Shown here in pieces: positions 35,325-48,550 of a stretch of DNA of 64,000 nt. The notes under the pieces are model-generated. The model was not told where the DNA came from. It searched no databases and worked only from the letters and a program-made list of their open reading frames with translations. Made by a program: the position numbers and the translations under genes. The first letter of the stretch is position 1. Each line of letters opens with the position of its first letter. The stretch is taken from assembly GCF_026230105.1 (NCBI RefSeq), contig NC_079475.1, forward strand, positions 29,448,086 through 29,512,085. The letters are read 5' to 3'. The DNA comes from Diorhabda sublineata (Eukaryota > Arthropoda > Insecta > Coleoptera > Chrysomelidae).

Positions 35325-38123
35325 CAGATATTAAAGTTTATAACATTTCACTTGGAATTTAAACTGAATTCTTCTAATATCAACTTTTGTCAATTTATTT
35401 TCCTCTCCGTCTTGTGCTGCTTTCATAGCAAATCATATTCTCTCCCTAATATTCACGAATTTAGATACATTCAGAATAAACCTCTAGAATACCGAAAACT
35501 GTATAATTACCAGGGGAAAGAAGAATAATATAACCAATTCATCGGGACTTCTCGCATATTCTAAATTTGTATTTTTATGAAATTCATTAGTGAACATTCA
35601 TTAGTAACAGCTTCAGTAACATCCATATTAAAAAACGAAGTTTGGAAGTATTTTAAAAGTTGAATAATATTGAACACGGTAGTAAAATACCTAGAAAAAT
35701 CGGCTTGTTGCATTCTATTTATTCTATCTCTTTATTCTATCTATTATTTCTGCTTTTATGACTGTATTATGACTATAATGGATCTGTATGGTCTGAACCT
35801 CTTCTGACGTTGGACTTTTATCTTCAAGTCTCATCGCTACGATTTCAGTGATAAATTTCAACACTAAACTTTTCAAAGTTATGTTTCTAAAATTCTAAAA
35901 CAACGACAAATATAAAGAAAAACTAAAACAGTGCAGAATAACGTAATTGGTAATATAGCAGAGAAAAACATGAAGAAAAAAAAATATATGAGACAAAAAT
36001 AGAAAGGAAACAATTTGAAAATATTATTGGGAGTCTTTATCCAAACAATTATAGTTATGAGAAATATGCTCTGTCGCAATAGATTTATTTTCTTAACCGC
36101 GTGTCGTCAAATAGGGTCTTCTTTCAAATTCTGTCATAAAAAAGATTTACATGGATATTTGCCAGAGAATAATATCAACAAACGTTCATTTTAGAAATAA
36201 GTTCAGACCACCTTTAACAATAATACAAATATTTTACTACCATACATCAGAGTGAAATGTTATTTAGTTATTTCTTACTATTGTGTAATCTTGCAATTTC
36301 GTAAACTGTTTGTTCAAATTCATATGGTATAAAAATTAATCTAAATAATGGCTACCCAAGAGTATAGTTAAAAGAAATACTGATAGTAAGATAATGCTTA
36401 ATAGCATGTATAGGAATGGTTTTAATTATAAATATGCTGCACGTTTATTTCTTTTATTAATTGATCCGATATCGTGGTACCAGACGTATTTAGATCAGAA
36501 ATAAATTTTTATACAACAAACACAACTATCCACAATGACATAAATAGGACACTAATCATTGAATACATAGTGGAGAGTTTAATCGAACAAATTTTTATTT
36601 TAAGCAATAAGACTGAAATAGTAAATTATGTTATAAGGAGTAGAAAGCTATCACTATTGTTGAGCCCAGATTCTTGCACCGCTGAGGCGTTAGCCAAGGC
36701 TATGCAAAATGGGCGAAACATATGATGAGTCTTCCGCTCCGAGTAATATATATTATTTTTTCTTCAAGCCTAAAAATAAATTGAAATTATTCTTCTTGAG
36801 AAATTTTTACAATACACTTTTAAAAATTGACAAACATCAAATTAAATAAAAATTAAATGACAGTTGTTATCGTTTCTCCTTATTTTGTTACTAGTACAAT
36901 AATAAGAGTTTATTATTTTACTAGTAAAAGAATAGGTTATTTTTACGATCTGTGTTGCCGAAAATAATATAGATATTATTATACACTTGAAGGAAAAAGA
37001 ACATGTGGTGCATCAAAGTAAAGTCGATACTTTTGTTACTTTATTGTTTCTAATATATTGCTGGTAACCAAGCGATGTTGTGAATCACTGCAACAGATTA
37101 TTCGGAATTATCACAAAACTTTTTGATGGCAAATCTTTATTGATTTTATTTGTCCTGGTTGAATCTTCCTCTCTGTTTAATCAAATGATTCAGAAAGGAG
37201 ATCACCATATAAGTATGAATTTGTTTATGTGAAGAATGTAAATGAAGTAAAATAACACTGTAAAAACTCAATGTGATTCTACATTAAGATTTTATGTTTT
37301 TATAATGAAACAAAACTATTATTTAGTAAAGTATTTTCAACTAATATGTCTAAACCTACAAAAAGTTTCTCGTTGAAAAATGCAAGGCTTATTGCAGATG
37401 CAAAGAGCTATTTTTTAGTATCTTTGGTGAGAAATAATACAGTGTAATTGACCAAATATTACAATAATCCAATTTTGATCCTATGTCTTTTATTATCATT
37501 GATTTATTATGAAGGAGTAATAAACTTCAAGTAGTATTTCTCTTTTCTATGCTTAACATCGAAAAGTCGTCAATGGAGTAACGTAACCGCGACACAGTTT
37601 CTAAAATCTGAAAATGAAGCAAAGAAATTGATGTACATGTTAAAAATAAGATTATAAGAAACGGAAATATACGTATGCGTATTTTATCGAAAAAAGGAAT
37701 CCTTTTTTTATTGAAGCAAATAAAAATGCTCGGTATGAATAAGGTTTTATTATTATTTTCAAGTAATTAGACATGATGTTGTTTACTGACAGAGTTTTTC
37801 TGAAATATTGACTATAAGGTTTCAATTCGGTATTGAAGAACACACACAGTTATGATGCAGTGTGTTAATCAATTTAAAGCTATATTAAACTATATTTTTT
37901 CTTTTGTTTCGTGGTGCGTAAATAAACGTCCATACGCGAAACAGAGAAAAAAAGTTCGTAAAGTTCCGTAAATTTCCAACTAGCGATTTATTTATGTTCA
38001 TTGCAAATGCCACAAGTACCGAAATTATGAACGTTTAAAATCGAATGGTAAATCCGTTGGAATCATCGGTATACGCGGGATCAAGATATCTTCTCCTTTG
38101 TATTTTCCCTTTATGATTTTTAT
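35325..38123. other. Spacer with one unassigned frame
   Basis: The plus-strand frame at 36474-36725 (83 codons) ends with a coding-like stretch LLLSPDSCTAEALAKAMQNG (about 36655-36715) whose composition stands out from the AT-rich surroundings. I do not recognise it. The rest shows no gene. Confidence 0.4.
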
Positions 38124-38640
38124 TTGATTATGATTTCCCTCAATGACGTTATTCCTCTCCACAATAGGAGTTCATCTCAGGCATTCTCATCGAAATCCTA
38201 TTCATCTAGGATTTCGCAAAAAAACGCCTCTTCCAGGGCCTCACAGGCAGATTACACTCGTCTAGGCGCCATATCCAAAAGTAATAAATTTATTCCTTCC
38301 CAAAAACTCAAACCAACCCAACGATCTGCAAATTCCCAAAACTCCAAAGCACGCTCCACACAACACCCTCCAAAACCCAACTTTCCTAAATATTCAAACA
38401 AACCCAACCTATCCAATCTCCCAGAGCCTCCTAACAACAACCTCGCACCTATTCCCAATTACCCTCCCTACACACCCTAAAACCTGAGAAACCTTGCTCA
38501 TAAATATACCTCCCAAAGAAAGCTCTATAATCTCCTCAACACCCAGGAGCTATTGGGGAGGGTACAAATTAGCTTCCTCAAAGCAAACCCAAATGGTATC
38601 ATCCCTAGTCCCTCGAGTTTCCAGTCCTCAAATCCTGGAG
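38124..38640 (+). pseudogene. Ser/Pro/Asn-rich ORF, possible retroelement ORF1
   Basis: The plus-strand frame 38124-38480 encodes a low-complexity basic protein: SSSQAFSSKSYSSRISQKNA, then AKSNKFIPSQKLKPTQRSAN-like basic stretches, and a proline-rich end (PEPPNNNLAPIPNYPPYTP). After its stop the same strand continues coding-like in another frame: YNLLNTQELLGRVQISFLKA and NPNGIIPSPSSFQSSNPGES (about 38520-38645). C is strongly favoured over G on this strand, unlike the rest of the window. Basic, Ser/Pro-rich proteins of this kind are often ORF1 (gag-like) of LINEs, but there is no zinc knuckle or ORF2 beside it. The assignment is speculative. Confidence 0.35.
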
Positions 38641-41600
38641 AATCATAACCAGCGCTTCAAATAGGCTCACAATAAATTTTAACTCGCACTAGAAACCAGG
38701 CATACTTTCCGAATTTTTATTGCGTTGTCTATATTTTATCAATTAGATAATAACTAAATTAAAGGTGTAAACGTTTAGAGACAAAATGTCTTTCATGATA
38801 ACTGCTTGGTAGAGCATTTATTACATCAATAGCATTGTTTGCGATATAACAACAACAGATTCATGCGCAGTTTGAAATTGTACGCTCCGATACTAATGAA
38901 ACATGTATTATTAATCCTGTGTTCGTTAAGCACATATATCTAATTCCGAACGTGTTCTGAATACGTCCAATGTATCCTCTTAAATAGGTAAGTATTTTTA
39001 ATCTGGCGCATGTGCATTAATCATTTTTGTGATATTTACTACGAAATAACATCTAACCTATGTGGTTTTTTACGTAATTGTATTCCAAAAACGTCGTAGA
39101 GTTCACTTTATACTTCGAATCAAATATTAAGAATAAACCTTCGGCCAGTTAATTATATATATTATATTTTCCTAGCTAGTTTTAAATTTAAATTACAATT
39201 TTAGCTATTCATAAATCATTCGTGATAGGTTTAGAACCTATTCCGAACAAAGCATGCGTATTTGACACAAAAATATTAAGAATACATTCGGAATGTATCC
39301 AAATTATCTACCGCGAACGAGCTAATATAAAATAGCTCTTATAAAAACTGTGTAAAGTTATACATTGGCAGTTTCTATAGCGTCACAATCAACTTCTGAA
39401 GTTTTATAAGGATATACTCTACAAAACGGTTACAGATTTTATATTATTAAATTAGTAGTATTGAGTATCACGTCCAAATTGAAATAATATCTGTTAATTA
39501 TATGATTTGGTAAATTTTCTTCGATCATGAGATTGTTGGACATCGCAGGTTATTGGTAAAATATCAAAGGTCAATAAGAACTAGTACCTCAGCTTTTCTC
39601 GCCACACTCATAGAAGAATTCATTAAAGGGCAGTGTTTTGTATTGAGGAGGTGAAAATTGTAACGTCGAAGATATCCAAGCTCTGTTACAAATCGTGCAT
39701 CAAAAATGTTTCAAATAGATGGGTTTTTCTCAATAAATGTCACTCTAATTTTAACAGAACCATAAAAGAAGTACCTTAGTTACTTACAGAGATACATTAA
39801 GTATTGGTAGATAACCTAGATAATACAAACATATCTTCAAATTTCATAGTTACTATTTACAGGATATTATTGTTTAGTTCATCATATACTACAAATTATT
39901 TATATATAATTATTATTGTAGACACATTACGCTCCCAGATTGGCAGAATAGAGACATTAGAGAATAGAGGACGAAAATTTTCTTACGGGCAACGGTTTTT
40001 GAAGAAAGTAGAAAAAACTTTGGAAGCTGTATGTCTTTACTGCCACGCCCGGTACGACGATGCACAGTAAACTTTCTTCAAATACCCCTGATGGCAGTCA
40101 ATGAGAGAAGCTTTACTGCGAAGATAGGTGCTTTCAAACCCAACTCAAATTTTCTACTTCGAAGTTGCTCCTCATTTTCGACTTCCCCATCCTCACCATA
40201 CAATTTTCTACCCATTAACGTTTAAAACTCTTAAAAAGTATCGTATGAGGTGAGCCTCTAACCGATCTTATCTTATTCTGGCGTCACTACGCCAGATGTT
40301 AGATTTGGCCATATTGTTTCGTCATTGGGAAATTCTGGAACAAATATTTCTGTTTAGACATGTGCATCCGTCGCCTGACCTCTTACATGCTCGACATAAA
40401 GACGTGAAGTGCCTGCTTCACACATTTTGGTGAAAATTATTAATTTTTGAATGTATTTTTTCTAAATTCTGAAAGATCATTTATATAAATTGCTATTAGA
40501 TCCCTGTTTGCTTATATTGATATTTTTTTATCATATTGTCACACCTCCATTCAATTTTTGTGATAACTGAGAAATAAAATAATGAATCATCATATACAAG
40601 ATTCGTGAAACTCGATGCCAATTCTCAGGATGATAAAGTCAGGAACTTCCATTCACCATGAGTTTTCCAGACTTCCTAAAGTTTTCTCATTATTCCTCTA
40701 TTCACGTTCATCGGGCGTAAATGTGACAAGTAATGCGGGAGAGACAAGAGAGCTTCTTCAACCTGAAGAGATTTAATGATGTTCCGTATTCAATGATATG
40801 GAAAAATCTTTTATCATTGTGTTTACACAATAATTATACTGTATATAAATGTGAATTCCCTCGAATAATCCTTGTTTGAAGTTTGTGAACAATGTGGTCT
40901 GAGTTAAGAGGTGTGAATAAATTTCTTTTTTATCGCAGAAGCTTAAATCAGCTTATTCCAGACTAAAAATAGAATGTGAAGAGATGTAATTTGTGAATAA
41001 TGATAATATTGTTCGAAAAAATCGGTTTTCTTTTTCTGTTGAGGATAATAAACCTTTATTATTAAATTTGAAAACTTCTTGAATAGACAAAATTGAAGTA
41101 ACCAGAAAAATGTTAAAAGAAAGAGTGAAAGTTATGATTATAATGATTTAATATATTTTTTAAAGCACTGTAAGAAATATCGTGACTATAATCATTCATC
41201 TGAATTTAATAAATTCGTACCCTCAGGTTAGGTGAACTTATTGAAAAGAGGGTTGGAAATGAAACCGACAATTTTTGTTCGACATATGTTTTCGGTTGCC
41301 TCTCCCTTAATATACGCGTCGATAGAAATATGGCCAGCATTTTATGTGATGGATTCGTCTAAGAGGCGTCAGAAATTTCAGATATAACACTTGGGAGACA
41401 CTTCATAAGTTGCCAGATTAAAATATTATTTGTTACTAAAAATGTTCATTTTTAGATGTTATTTTAATCGTGTAGAATTTTTTTGAAAACGACTTAATTT
41501 GTATTAAAAAAAGTTACATTTTACATGGTTGCCATTTTATCCATTTTAAGAATAGAATGACGAGCTTATAAAAAATATGTCTTAATGGCAACAATGATAA

Positions 41601-41833
41601 AAATGACAATTTTGACTCAGTAGAACATCTAATTTAATAGATCAGTCCAAGTTAGTTTTACATTTTTTATACAATATTGAGTTATATTTAGTTTATAAAT
41701 ATAATAATATAAATCACTTGACAAAAATTGAACTGCAGTTAAAGAAATAATTGCTCTTGTGAGAATCCAGGAAAAATAATTTTATAAATAAAAATTTATT
41801 GTTAAATATACGCAATAGATATTTGCTTATAAC
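38641..41833. other. AT-rich spacer
   Basis: No gene is recognised. A GC-richer zone at about 39930-40340 contains short open frames without motifs and a near-perfect inverted repeat TCTGGCGTNNNNACGCCAGA at 40276-40295, which looks accidental. Confidence 0.45.
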
Positions 41834-42655
41834 TGTGGCGACCAACTCATTTGCGTTTCCCGAAAACTTGCACTTTCTCGCTCTAGCTCTTGTATGGAGT
41901 AGTACTAGCAGATGTCATTTCGCGGATTTTTTGAATTTTCGCTTTGGCACGTGCGGGGCGGTGAGCGCGAATAATCGTGAAAATGGTCCCGGAGGGCGTA
42001 TGATGATAACTTCATGGTCAACCGTCGTACGAGTTTTTTACTCCATCGTGGCGAAGAAAAGCGTGTTTTGTTGTTGCCACATCTTGAAAGACGAACGGTT
42101 TACGTGTGACACGTCGTGCTTACTTCTACTACTCTATATGTACGAGGACAAGTTCTAAAGAACTACAAGTATTGAAATGATATTAAAAAAACATACGCCT
42201 CACCTGGTCGTAGAAGAATCGACACTAAAGGATAAGTTGAAAATATAATACATACAATATATACACAATGAAGTTTTTCATGGCATCCTCGTTCGAAATT
42301 ATGCGTTAAACTTTTATACGCCTTGTATTCTAGGGTTCCATTAGATACAATAGTCCTAAAGTATAGATTAGCAATCGAATTCTGTTTTCTTTCTCTGACG
42401 TATAACGATGCGGATGAAACCCGCATCACTTTTTTAGTTTAAAAATCAGTTGTCCAAGAAGTAAGCAGCATACGCACTTCTAAACGATTTCAACAACCCG
42501 ACTTTGAATACTCCCCCGCGATAATCACGCTCACCGGCTCACTCAAGCGAGAGGGAATATTCAAAAATCGGCGAAATGACGACCATATCTGCTGGTACCA
42601 GCTGGAAAGAATATTGTGTAGTTTTTCGGGAAACGCATATGGCATAGTCTCCATA
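41834..42655. mobile_element. Non-autonomous DNA transposon with long imperfect TIRs
   Basis: The two ends are inverted copies of each other. The left end reads TGTGGCGACCAACTCATTTG then CGTTTCCCGAAAA; the right end, reverse-complemented from 42655, reads TATGGAGACTATGCCATATG then CGTTTCCCGAAAAA. The match continues inward through AGCAGAT, GTCATTTCGC.GATTTTTGAA and GGTGAGCG, with indels, to a TGCTTACTTCT block near 42120 and its counterpart near 42465. TIRs are thus about 190-300 bp, leaving an interior of roughly 320 bp. The ends are much more GC-rich than the window. No transposase frame is recognised; the frame 41799-42158 is just the left TIR read through. Superfamily unknown. Confidence 0.75.
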
Positions 42656-44895
42656 TAGCTACAATATCACAACAATCTTTGACAATCCAAGTCATGATTT
42701 ATTTCATTGTCTTTAAAATTGCTCTTCTCTACTATAGCTTTTTAAATTATTCATAAAATTATGAACATTAACTTTTTCTACGTGAGCGGAAATATTTTCA
42801 AAATTTTCAATTGTTGCACTATTTTATTTATCTTCTGTTAATTTCCACACATTATTCAGCTTGAAAATAAAGTTGAAGGCTCTTTATCAATGCCCATATT
42901 TTTTATATCATTCATATTTTCTGCCAAAAGTTTGTTGATAAGATATCTTTTGTGTGATGGTATTTGATTTAATCTACGTCATGTCATGTTTATTTTCTGT
43001 TAGCGACTTTGGCATCGCAGCTTTTTTCATAAGCAATTTTGTATTGGCTATACCATAGAGTCATGGAATGAAGCATGATTTTTGGGACGTAAAAAATATA
43101 CTTTTCCGTTAATCATTAACCCTGCTTTTGGTATTAATTGCCTAGCGATAAGTTGCTTATTTCAACTTTCTTAAGTATTTTGCTTTGATATCATATTTCT
43201 CATTAAAATTTCTGTTATCTTCAGTTGTTCCTTCCATATCCCAACATCTTACTACTACCAAGTTTATGAATGAATTGATTCTGTCAGTAAAAATAATTCC
43301 TCGTTTCTTTCTAACGAGTTGGAATATCTCTATAGGGTATATTAAGGTCGTGGTTTTTTTTTGAGGCATTGATAAATTTATACTCATTGTAAACTATTTT
43401 GGAACCTTGACTACGAATAACTGGCTTAAAACTTACTACTTATAGTTGTCTGAAAAATAGATAAAATAAAATATTTCTGCATATTGAAATAATAAAATTA
43501 TTGCTTGACATGATTTGTCTTTTGATATACATATATCAACAGGTTAAGATTCATAAAACTGAATTAATTGACTTTTAACGAAATTGAGCCAGTACTTAAT
43601 TCTAATCAAGTATTTAGTAAAACTGCATTAATCAACAAAAATATAAATGTTCAAATACGTTTTTACTAAAACCACAATAATAAATCACTTCTAACAAACA
43701 AACAACATACGGATACTTTCACTGTACCTACTAATATTTTGAAAAATAAGATATTTAGTCCTTGGTGGTCGAATTTGGAATGTTTGTATAGGTCAATACG
43801 GCTTACTACAAACATTGAATAATACTCGGCGCCAGTATGACTAATAGCTCTCCATAAAATCCAACTCTTCCGTTTAGTGATTCGTCCTATCAAACTAGAT
43901 ATTAACCCATTGCATAATTTCCCAGGAAGCTGGATTTTCACATAAAATTGAGGGATACTGTTATAATGTATTGTATTTTCCCAATGATTCCATTTTATGA
44001 TAAGTCAGAAAAAATGACTTTTGGGTTTTTTTTGCAAAACAGTGGCTTATAGAAATTGAAGACCATTTTCCCTGTATGTTTTATTAAGATTTACTATTTC
44101 AGAAAGAGAGAAGAAAAAAACTGTAAAATTTACTAATAATAAGTGGTATTTCTCATAATATACACGACCCTTGCTGGTGTACTTGACGTGTTTTTTAACA
44201 TGGTTTTCCCAGTAGACGTATTTTACGGTATATATGTTTGAAACATGTAGATACACATATTACTACTATTTATCCGGTCAAATAATGTTATAATTCCAAG
44301 GAACTGAAAAAATTTGTATATATTCTAGAAATAATATAATACAATAGTTGTGAAAAGTTCTTCAGCTAGATCGACAGTTTTGTAGCGAAATATCTGATTT
44401 TTTCTGTAACATTTGAGCATGGTGGTAAACAAAATTAGTGTACACCTTTTTGTAGTTGCAAAAATAGAACTTTTTTGGTGCAGGTGTGATGTCGATATTT
44501 ACTAATTAACTTCCAATCCTATTATTTTGGGTCCAATTGATTACCAAGCCACACCAAAACTTAATATTATGCTCTACAAAAATCTGGTGAAGAAATCACA
44601 TTTATTGCAGCTGACAGGTGTTGCTCAAAGCCACATGGTCACATAAAATGTGGGACAGTGTAGTTCATATTTCCAACCATCCAATGTTGATGTATAGAAA
44701 CAATAGACGTAGGCATCGTGGTCTTTCACATAAGTTAGGTAAATTATACGATCGTTTTTTTTAGCACTGGTGAATCTTGTAGATAATTTTGGAACGACCT
44801 GTACAATACTTATGGCACATATAGGATCAACGATATGTTCTATCTTCGGCTTCTTGCGAATTTACGCAAAGGTATGAAAAATTGTTGGGCTACTT
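42656..44895. other. AT-rich spacer
   Basis: No gene is recognised. At about 44580-44890 the plus strand is less AT-rich and has short coding-like peptides in alternating frames, possibly an eroded transposase lying next to the TTAA-flanked MITE; I could not assign it. Confidence 0.4.
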
Positions 44896-45105
44896 TTAAC
44901 ACGTTGACTGCCAACTACAATAAAACTCATAATTCACCTCCCCTCGATAGTTTTTATCACATAATTCAACTAAGAAATAAAAGTTTGTTTAAAATCCTAC
45001 ATTTTCTATACTTTTCAGTGAAACTTTTTATTTAAATTATCATTTTTAATGATTTAATGCGATTAAATGGAATTGTGGAAATTGCCTTAGTAGTCAACGT
45101 GTTAA
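44896..45105. mobile_element. piggyBac-type MITE, 210 bp
   Basis: The element is flanked by TTAA on both sides (44896-44899 and 45102-45105), the target-site duplication of piggyBac transposons. Just inside are perfect 10-bp inverted ends, CACGTTGACT (44900-44909) and AGTCAACGTG (45092-45101). The inside is AT-rich and non-coding; the frame 44835-45035 crosses the left end and is not meaningful. Known piggyBac elements often start with CCC or CAC after TTAA. The identical ends and clean TTAA suggest a comparatively recent insertion. Confidence 0.75.
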
Positions 45106-45834
45106 GACGGCTATCACCTATTTCAGGATCTAAAATTTTAAATAAATTTCATTCTGCAGTTTATACTAAGAGAAAAATAGAGTTGATTAATCTACAGTAA
45201 TTTCGCACATCCCCGAAAAGTACATCAAATTCTCCATTCCAACAAAATTTCATTTGTGTCTAATCCCAAAAACAAATATTATCCTACCTACCGTGATATG
45301 GGTGTGACTTATTCGAAAGTATTTTTTCTACTTCCCAATAGCTAATAAATTTCTGTTAGTAATATATTGAGTTAGTTTACAAAAATAATAATGGTTTCCG
45401 TTTTCATACTATTATATATATCTAGAGCCGTTTCAAAGTACTTTACACTATGGAAATATTTGAAGGCACAAGTTATTTTCGTGTCAAGCACTTACTTTCC
45501 AAATATAAATTCTTTGTTGAAAAAATTTATCAATAACTTTTTGCGTTTATTTCAAATAAAACGGAGATATGGAAGTATAAGGTGATCACCCGGTATAGCC
45601 AAAGGCACATTTATGTCTTTATAGTCTACATTATGGGAAGTGCTTCATATATAAATATAGAATTCAATATATACATTTATTTCTAGAATGTTTTATAGCG
45701 TTAGAAATTGAATTCTTAAAGTCATGTAACTCATTCAAATAAGTAGTGTGCTACAAATCTATCTGTTACATAAAATAATAAAAATTATCAATTCTAGTTT
45801 GAAGTATTTTCATATTTAGTGGGAATTTTGAACT
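45106..45834. other. AT-rich spacer
   Basis: No recognisable gene or repeat. The open frame 45391-45585 is low in complexity. Confidence 0.45.
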
Positions 45835-46020
45835 TTCTCTATGCTTGACTCTATCCAGACTTGAAAAATTGGCTCGGTGTTAAAGATTTTCCAACAATGA
45901 AGAGATAATGTCGGCAGTTAATGGCTATTTTGAGGAGCTTGACGATTCGTATCGAATTTATTGAACATCGCTGGGAAAAGTTTATGGAGCTAAAAGGAGA
46001 TTACAATGAAAAATTAATAT
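45835..46020 (+). pseudogene. mariner transposase C-terminal fragment
   Basis: Three plus-strand frames together give the end of a mariner-like transposase. LYPDLKNWLGVKDF comes first, followed after a frame change by NEEIMSAVNGYFEELDDSYR, then IEHRWEKFMELKGDYNEK. These match the familiar LKKWL.GKRF..NEE...AVN.YF and GI..LE.RW.KCIELKGDYVEK segments. Everything upstream of the SPDLAP box is missing, and no TIR is recognised. Confidence 0.75.
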
Positions 46021-46589
46021 ATTTCTCCAAAATTTTGTAGTTCCTTTATTGGACTAGTTCCTTCTAGAACAATACTCGTACGCTTTGGTAATTTTACGTT
46101 TTTAATAATTCCAATTCTGATTTTTATTAATATTTCAGGCATTTTAGATTATTCACATTGGGAAAGTTGAAAATATACATCCTGGAAATTTGATCTAGGT
46201 TCTGCAAATAACTAAAAGTTGTATTTAATCGATGGTTATATATATACTGAAAGGAAATTAATGTTTTATTCTTTTAGGAAATACTTGGTTTAATAATTGA
46301 ATAATTATTAACGGCTGTAGCTTTTTTATTACTTTTTTGCCAATTTCGCCAGACGGTATTAAAGTTCTAATATAAAAAACGAAAGAGGTAGTTAAATCTT
46401 ACCAATGGCGTACTCCATTCGAATGTGAAATTGTTTGAAGTAGTAAGAAAACAACAAGAAATTACCTAGTTTTTTATGAATGCCATGTGATGATCAACGC
46501 CATCAATCACAAATTCCATCCTAAATAGCAATGTCTTAAAACTAAAGGACTTACTCAGTAAAAGTTTTTTGGATTGTATTGCAAAATAA
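46021..46589. other. AT-rich spacer
   Basis: No gene is recognised. It may contain the 3' untranslated part of the jockey-type LINE that follows on the minus strand, but no poly-A tract is clear. Confidence 0.4.
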
Positions 46590-47325
46590 CATTTGGAATT
46601 TCATACTTTGCTTTTACTCTAACTCAAATGACTTCGTCCTCTTGAGTCATATCTAGTAGCTGCATTGCCTCGATGTTACGTGTTTTGAGAGCCGTTGAAC
46701 GTGACTATTGGCGATTTCAGTAGTTACCTGCGTTACAGTATCCCTCTCTGGGTTTCAATGAAGATCATTATTTTGTAAATACCAAGGTGTGTCAACGATA
46801 TTCTTTAGCACTTTATTTTGGAATGTCTGGATTATTTGAGTGTCACTTTCACTGATATATTCCCATAGTTGAGTCCAAATTTGTTTATATGAAAATTTAT
46901 ATTTATATATAATTTTGGATTTTCATATCATATCTGATACTAACTTCTTCTTATTTCTCTTTGATGTTAGCTTTCCAGCGTTACCTCGGATCTATTATTA
47001 GTTCCATGTGGTATCAGTTTGTCTTCTATTTTGACATATTTCCCCTTTTGTGAAATCAACATGTACCAATTTATTCTTGTTCAAGGTGACTCTCTATTTT
47101 TAGTCTATGAAATAATTGATGTATGACTAACGTTTATTCGTGGTTATCACCTACAGCCAGGATACCTGTGTCATTAGTTGATGTGGAAATATTATATTTT
47201 TTTAATGAAGAGATGTCACTAGTGTTCAAGAGGACTTGCTCAAAAACATTACCTTCAAGTTTTCTTGCTTTATTTTGAAATCTTGTTCTCTTATAACGAT
47301 TCCGACAGTTCTGCATATTGTTCAT
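46590..47325 (-). pseudogene. jockey-type LINE ORF2 remnant (RT core to C-terminus)
   Basis: On the minus strand from 47325, EGNVFEQVLLNTSDISS corresponds to the GSVLGP.LYLLYTSDIP segment of RT. Next comes STNDTGILAVGDNHE, where the active-site F-A-D-D has become TND. After frame changes follow NKLVHVDFTKGE; IDPR.RWKANIKEK (the LD..L.WK.HI.KK segment); IWTQLWEYISESDTQIIQTF with QNKVLKNIVDTPWYLQNND; and finally VQRLSKHV near 46680. The order agrees with an intact jockey ORF2, so it is one insertion lacking the endonuclease and the first half of RT. The loss of the first active-site aspartate and the frameshifts prove inactivity. Confidence 0.85.
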
Positions 47326-48550
47326 ACTAGGAAGAGCAAACCTTCAGTTCTTCTTTTGTTTCAGCTATGACATCATTTATCCAGTATGCTTGGTCTTTGG
47401 GGGAGTAGCTCCCTCTGAAACCAAACTGATTATGAGGTATTTGTTTCTTTCTTCAAGTACAGAATTTAACCTTTTAAGCAGTATTTTCTCAGATAGTTTT
47501 TGGTTTACAAGAAGATTCTACGTTTTGGCATCATTATCATATGATTAGATTATAATTAGATATTATTATATTCTATTTTAGTTGACCACTATATTACGAT
47601 GTTGGATAAAATCTTCTATTCAGCACTTTTTCCAAAACAAACTTTCATGACAATTTCTATTAGTTGTTATATTGAAGTAGTATCTTGCGGTATATTTCCA
47701 CATGATTTCCTTTTAATGCTAGTTTTCCGCATTTTCATTATCCATCCCTATGCGTATGTAAATTCTTACACAAATGATACGTTCGTTTTATTCGTATTTT
47801 CAATTCGTCTGCATACCAATGTACATTAAATGAAGAAAGTCACATTTAAATTGCCTCGAAATTCCTGAAGAGGGTATGTAAAACTGCAAATAACTTCCAC
47901 ATCTCTTCTATCTAAATTCAATAAAGAGCGCTCGCAATAAGATTGAAGATTTGTACACGTTACTATTTCTCTATTATCTACATCGTTTCTGTAGAAATTC
48001 TTTCAGTTTATTTCACTAGATCGTTGACAGAATTACGACCGTACTCATTGATAGAAAATTGTTAAATACAAGAGCTCCACAGATTTTTTCTGATTAAATC
48101 GAGCACTTGAATGATTGCTGTTCATGTAAGATTTAGTTATTTTGAAATGTGTAGTCAGAGTCGTAATACAGAGATTTGTGAACCGAATGAATAAAACACA
48201 AAATTCTTTTGAAAAAATATTGAAATGGATAAAACAGGTCAAGTGCATGTAAACTTATTTTACCTTCATCATTGAAACAATAATAAAATCGCTTGAGGTA
48301 ATAGTTTTAGTTAGTTAGTATTATATCAATATGTATATATTGATTTGGGGTCTCGTATGCACTGCGACATAAATAATGAGAATCATATTTCAGAGTATTA
48401 AAAAAGGGATGCTCAGTAAGAGCTGGTTATATATACAAAGCTATTTTGTTCTGTTTTCAGATAGTTTTTATTTTTGATTTGAATGAAGACATGAAGAATC
48501 TAAGATTAACTCCGAATTTATTTAGATAATTTTTATCCAAATAGACGTAT
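47326..48550. other. AT-rich spacer
   Basis: The first part (about 47330-47430) may still be LINE sequence. The open frames at 47318-47548 and 47599-47829 are hydrophobic, AT-driven and unconvincing. Confidence 0.4.

Noticed and set aside
38252..38458. Minus-strand glycine/leucine-rich ORF
   Set aside because: It is the antisense of the Ser/Pro-rich block, and its Gly/Leu composition simply reflects the C-rich opposite strand.
40276..40295. Inverted repeat TCTGGCGT..ACGCCAGA
   Set aside because: An isolated 8-bp palindrome with no T-run, tandem copies or element boundary; chance is sufficient.
41799..42158. 119-codon plus-strand ORF
   Set aside because: It reads through the left TIR of a non-coding element and has no family motif; the GC-rich arm alone explains its length.
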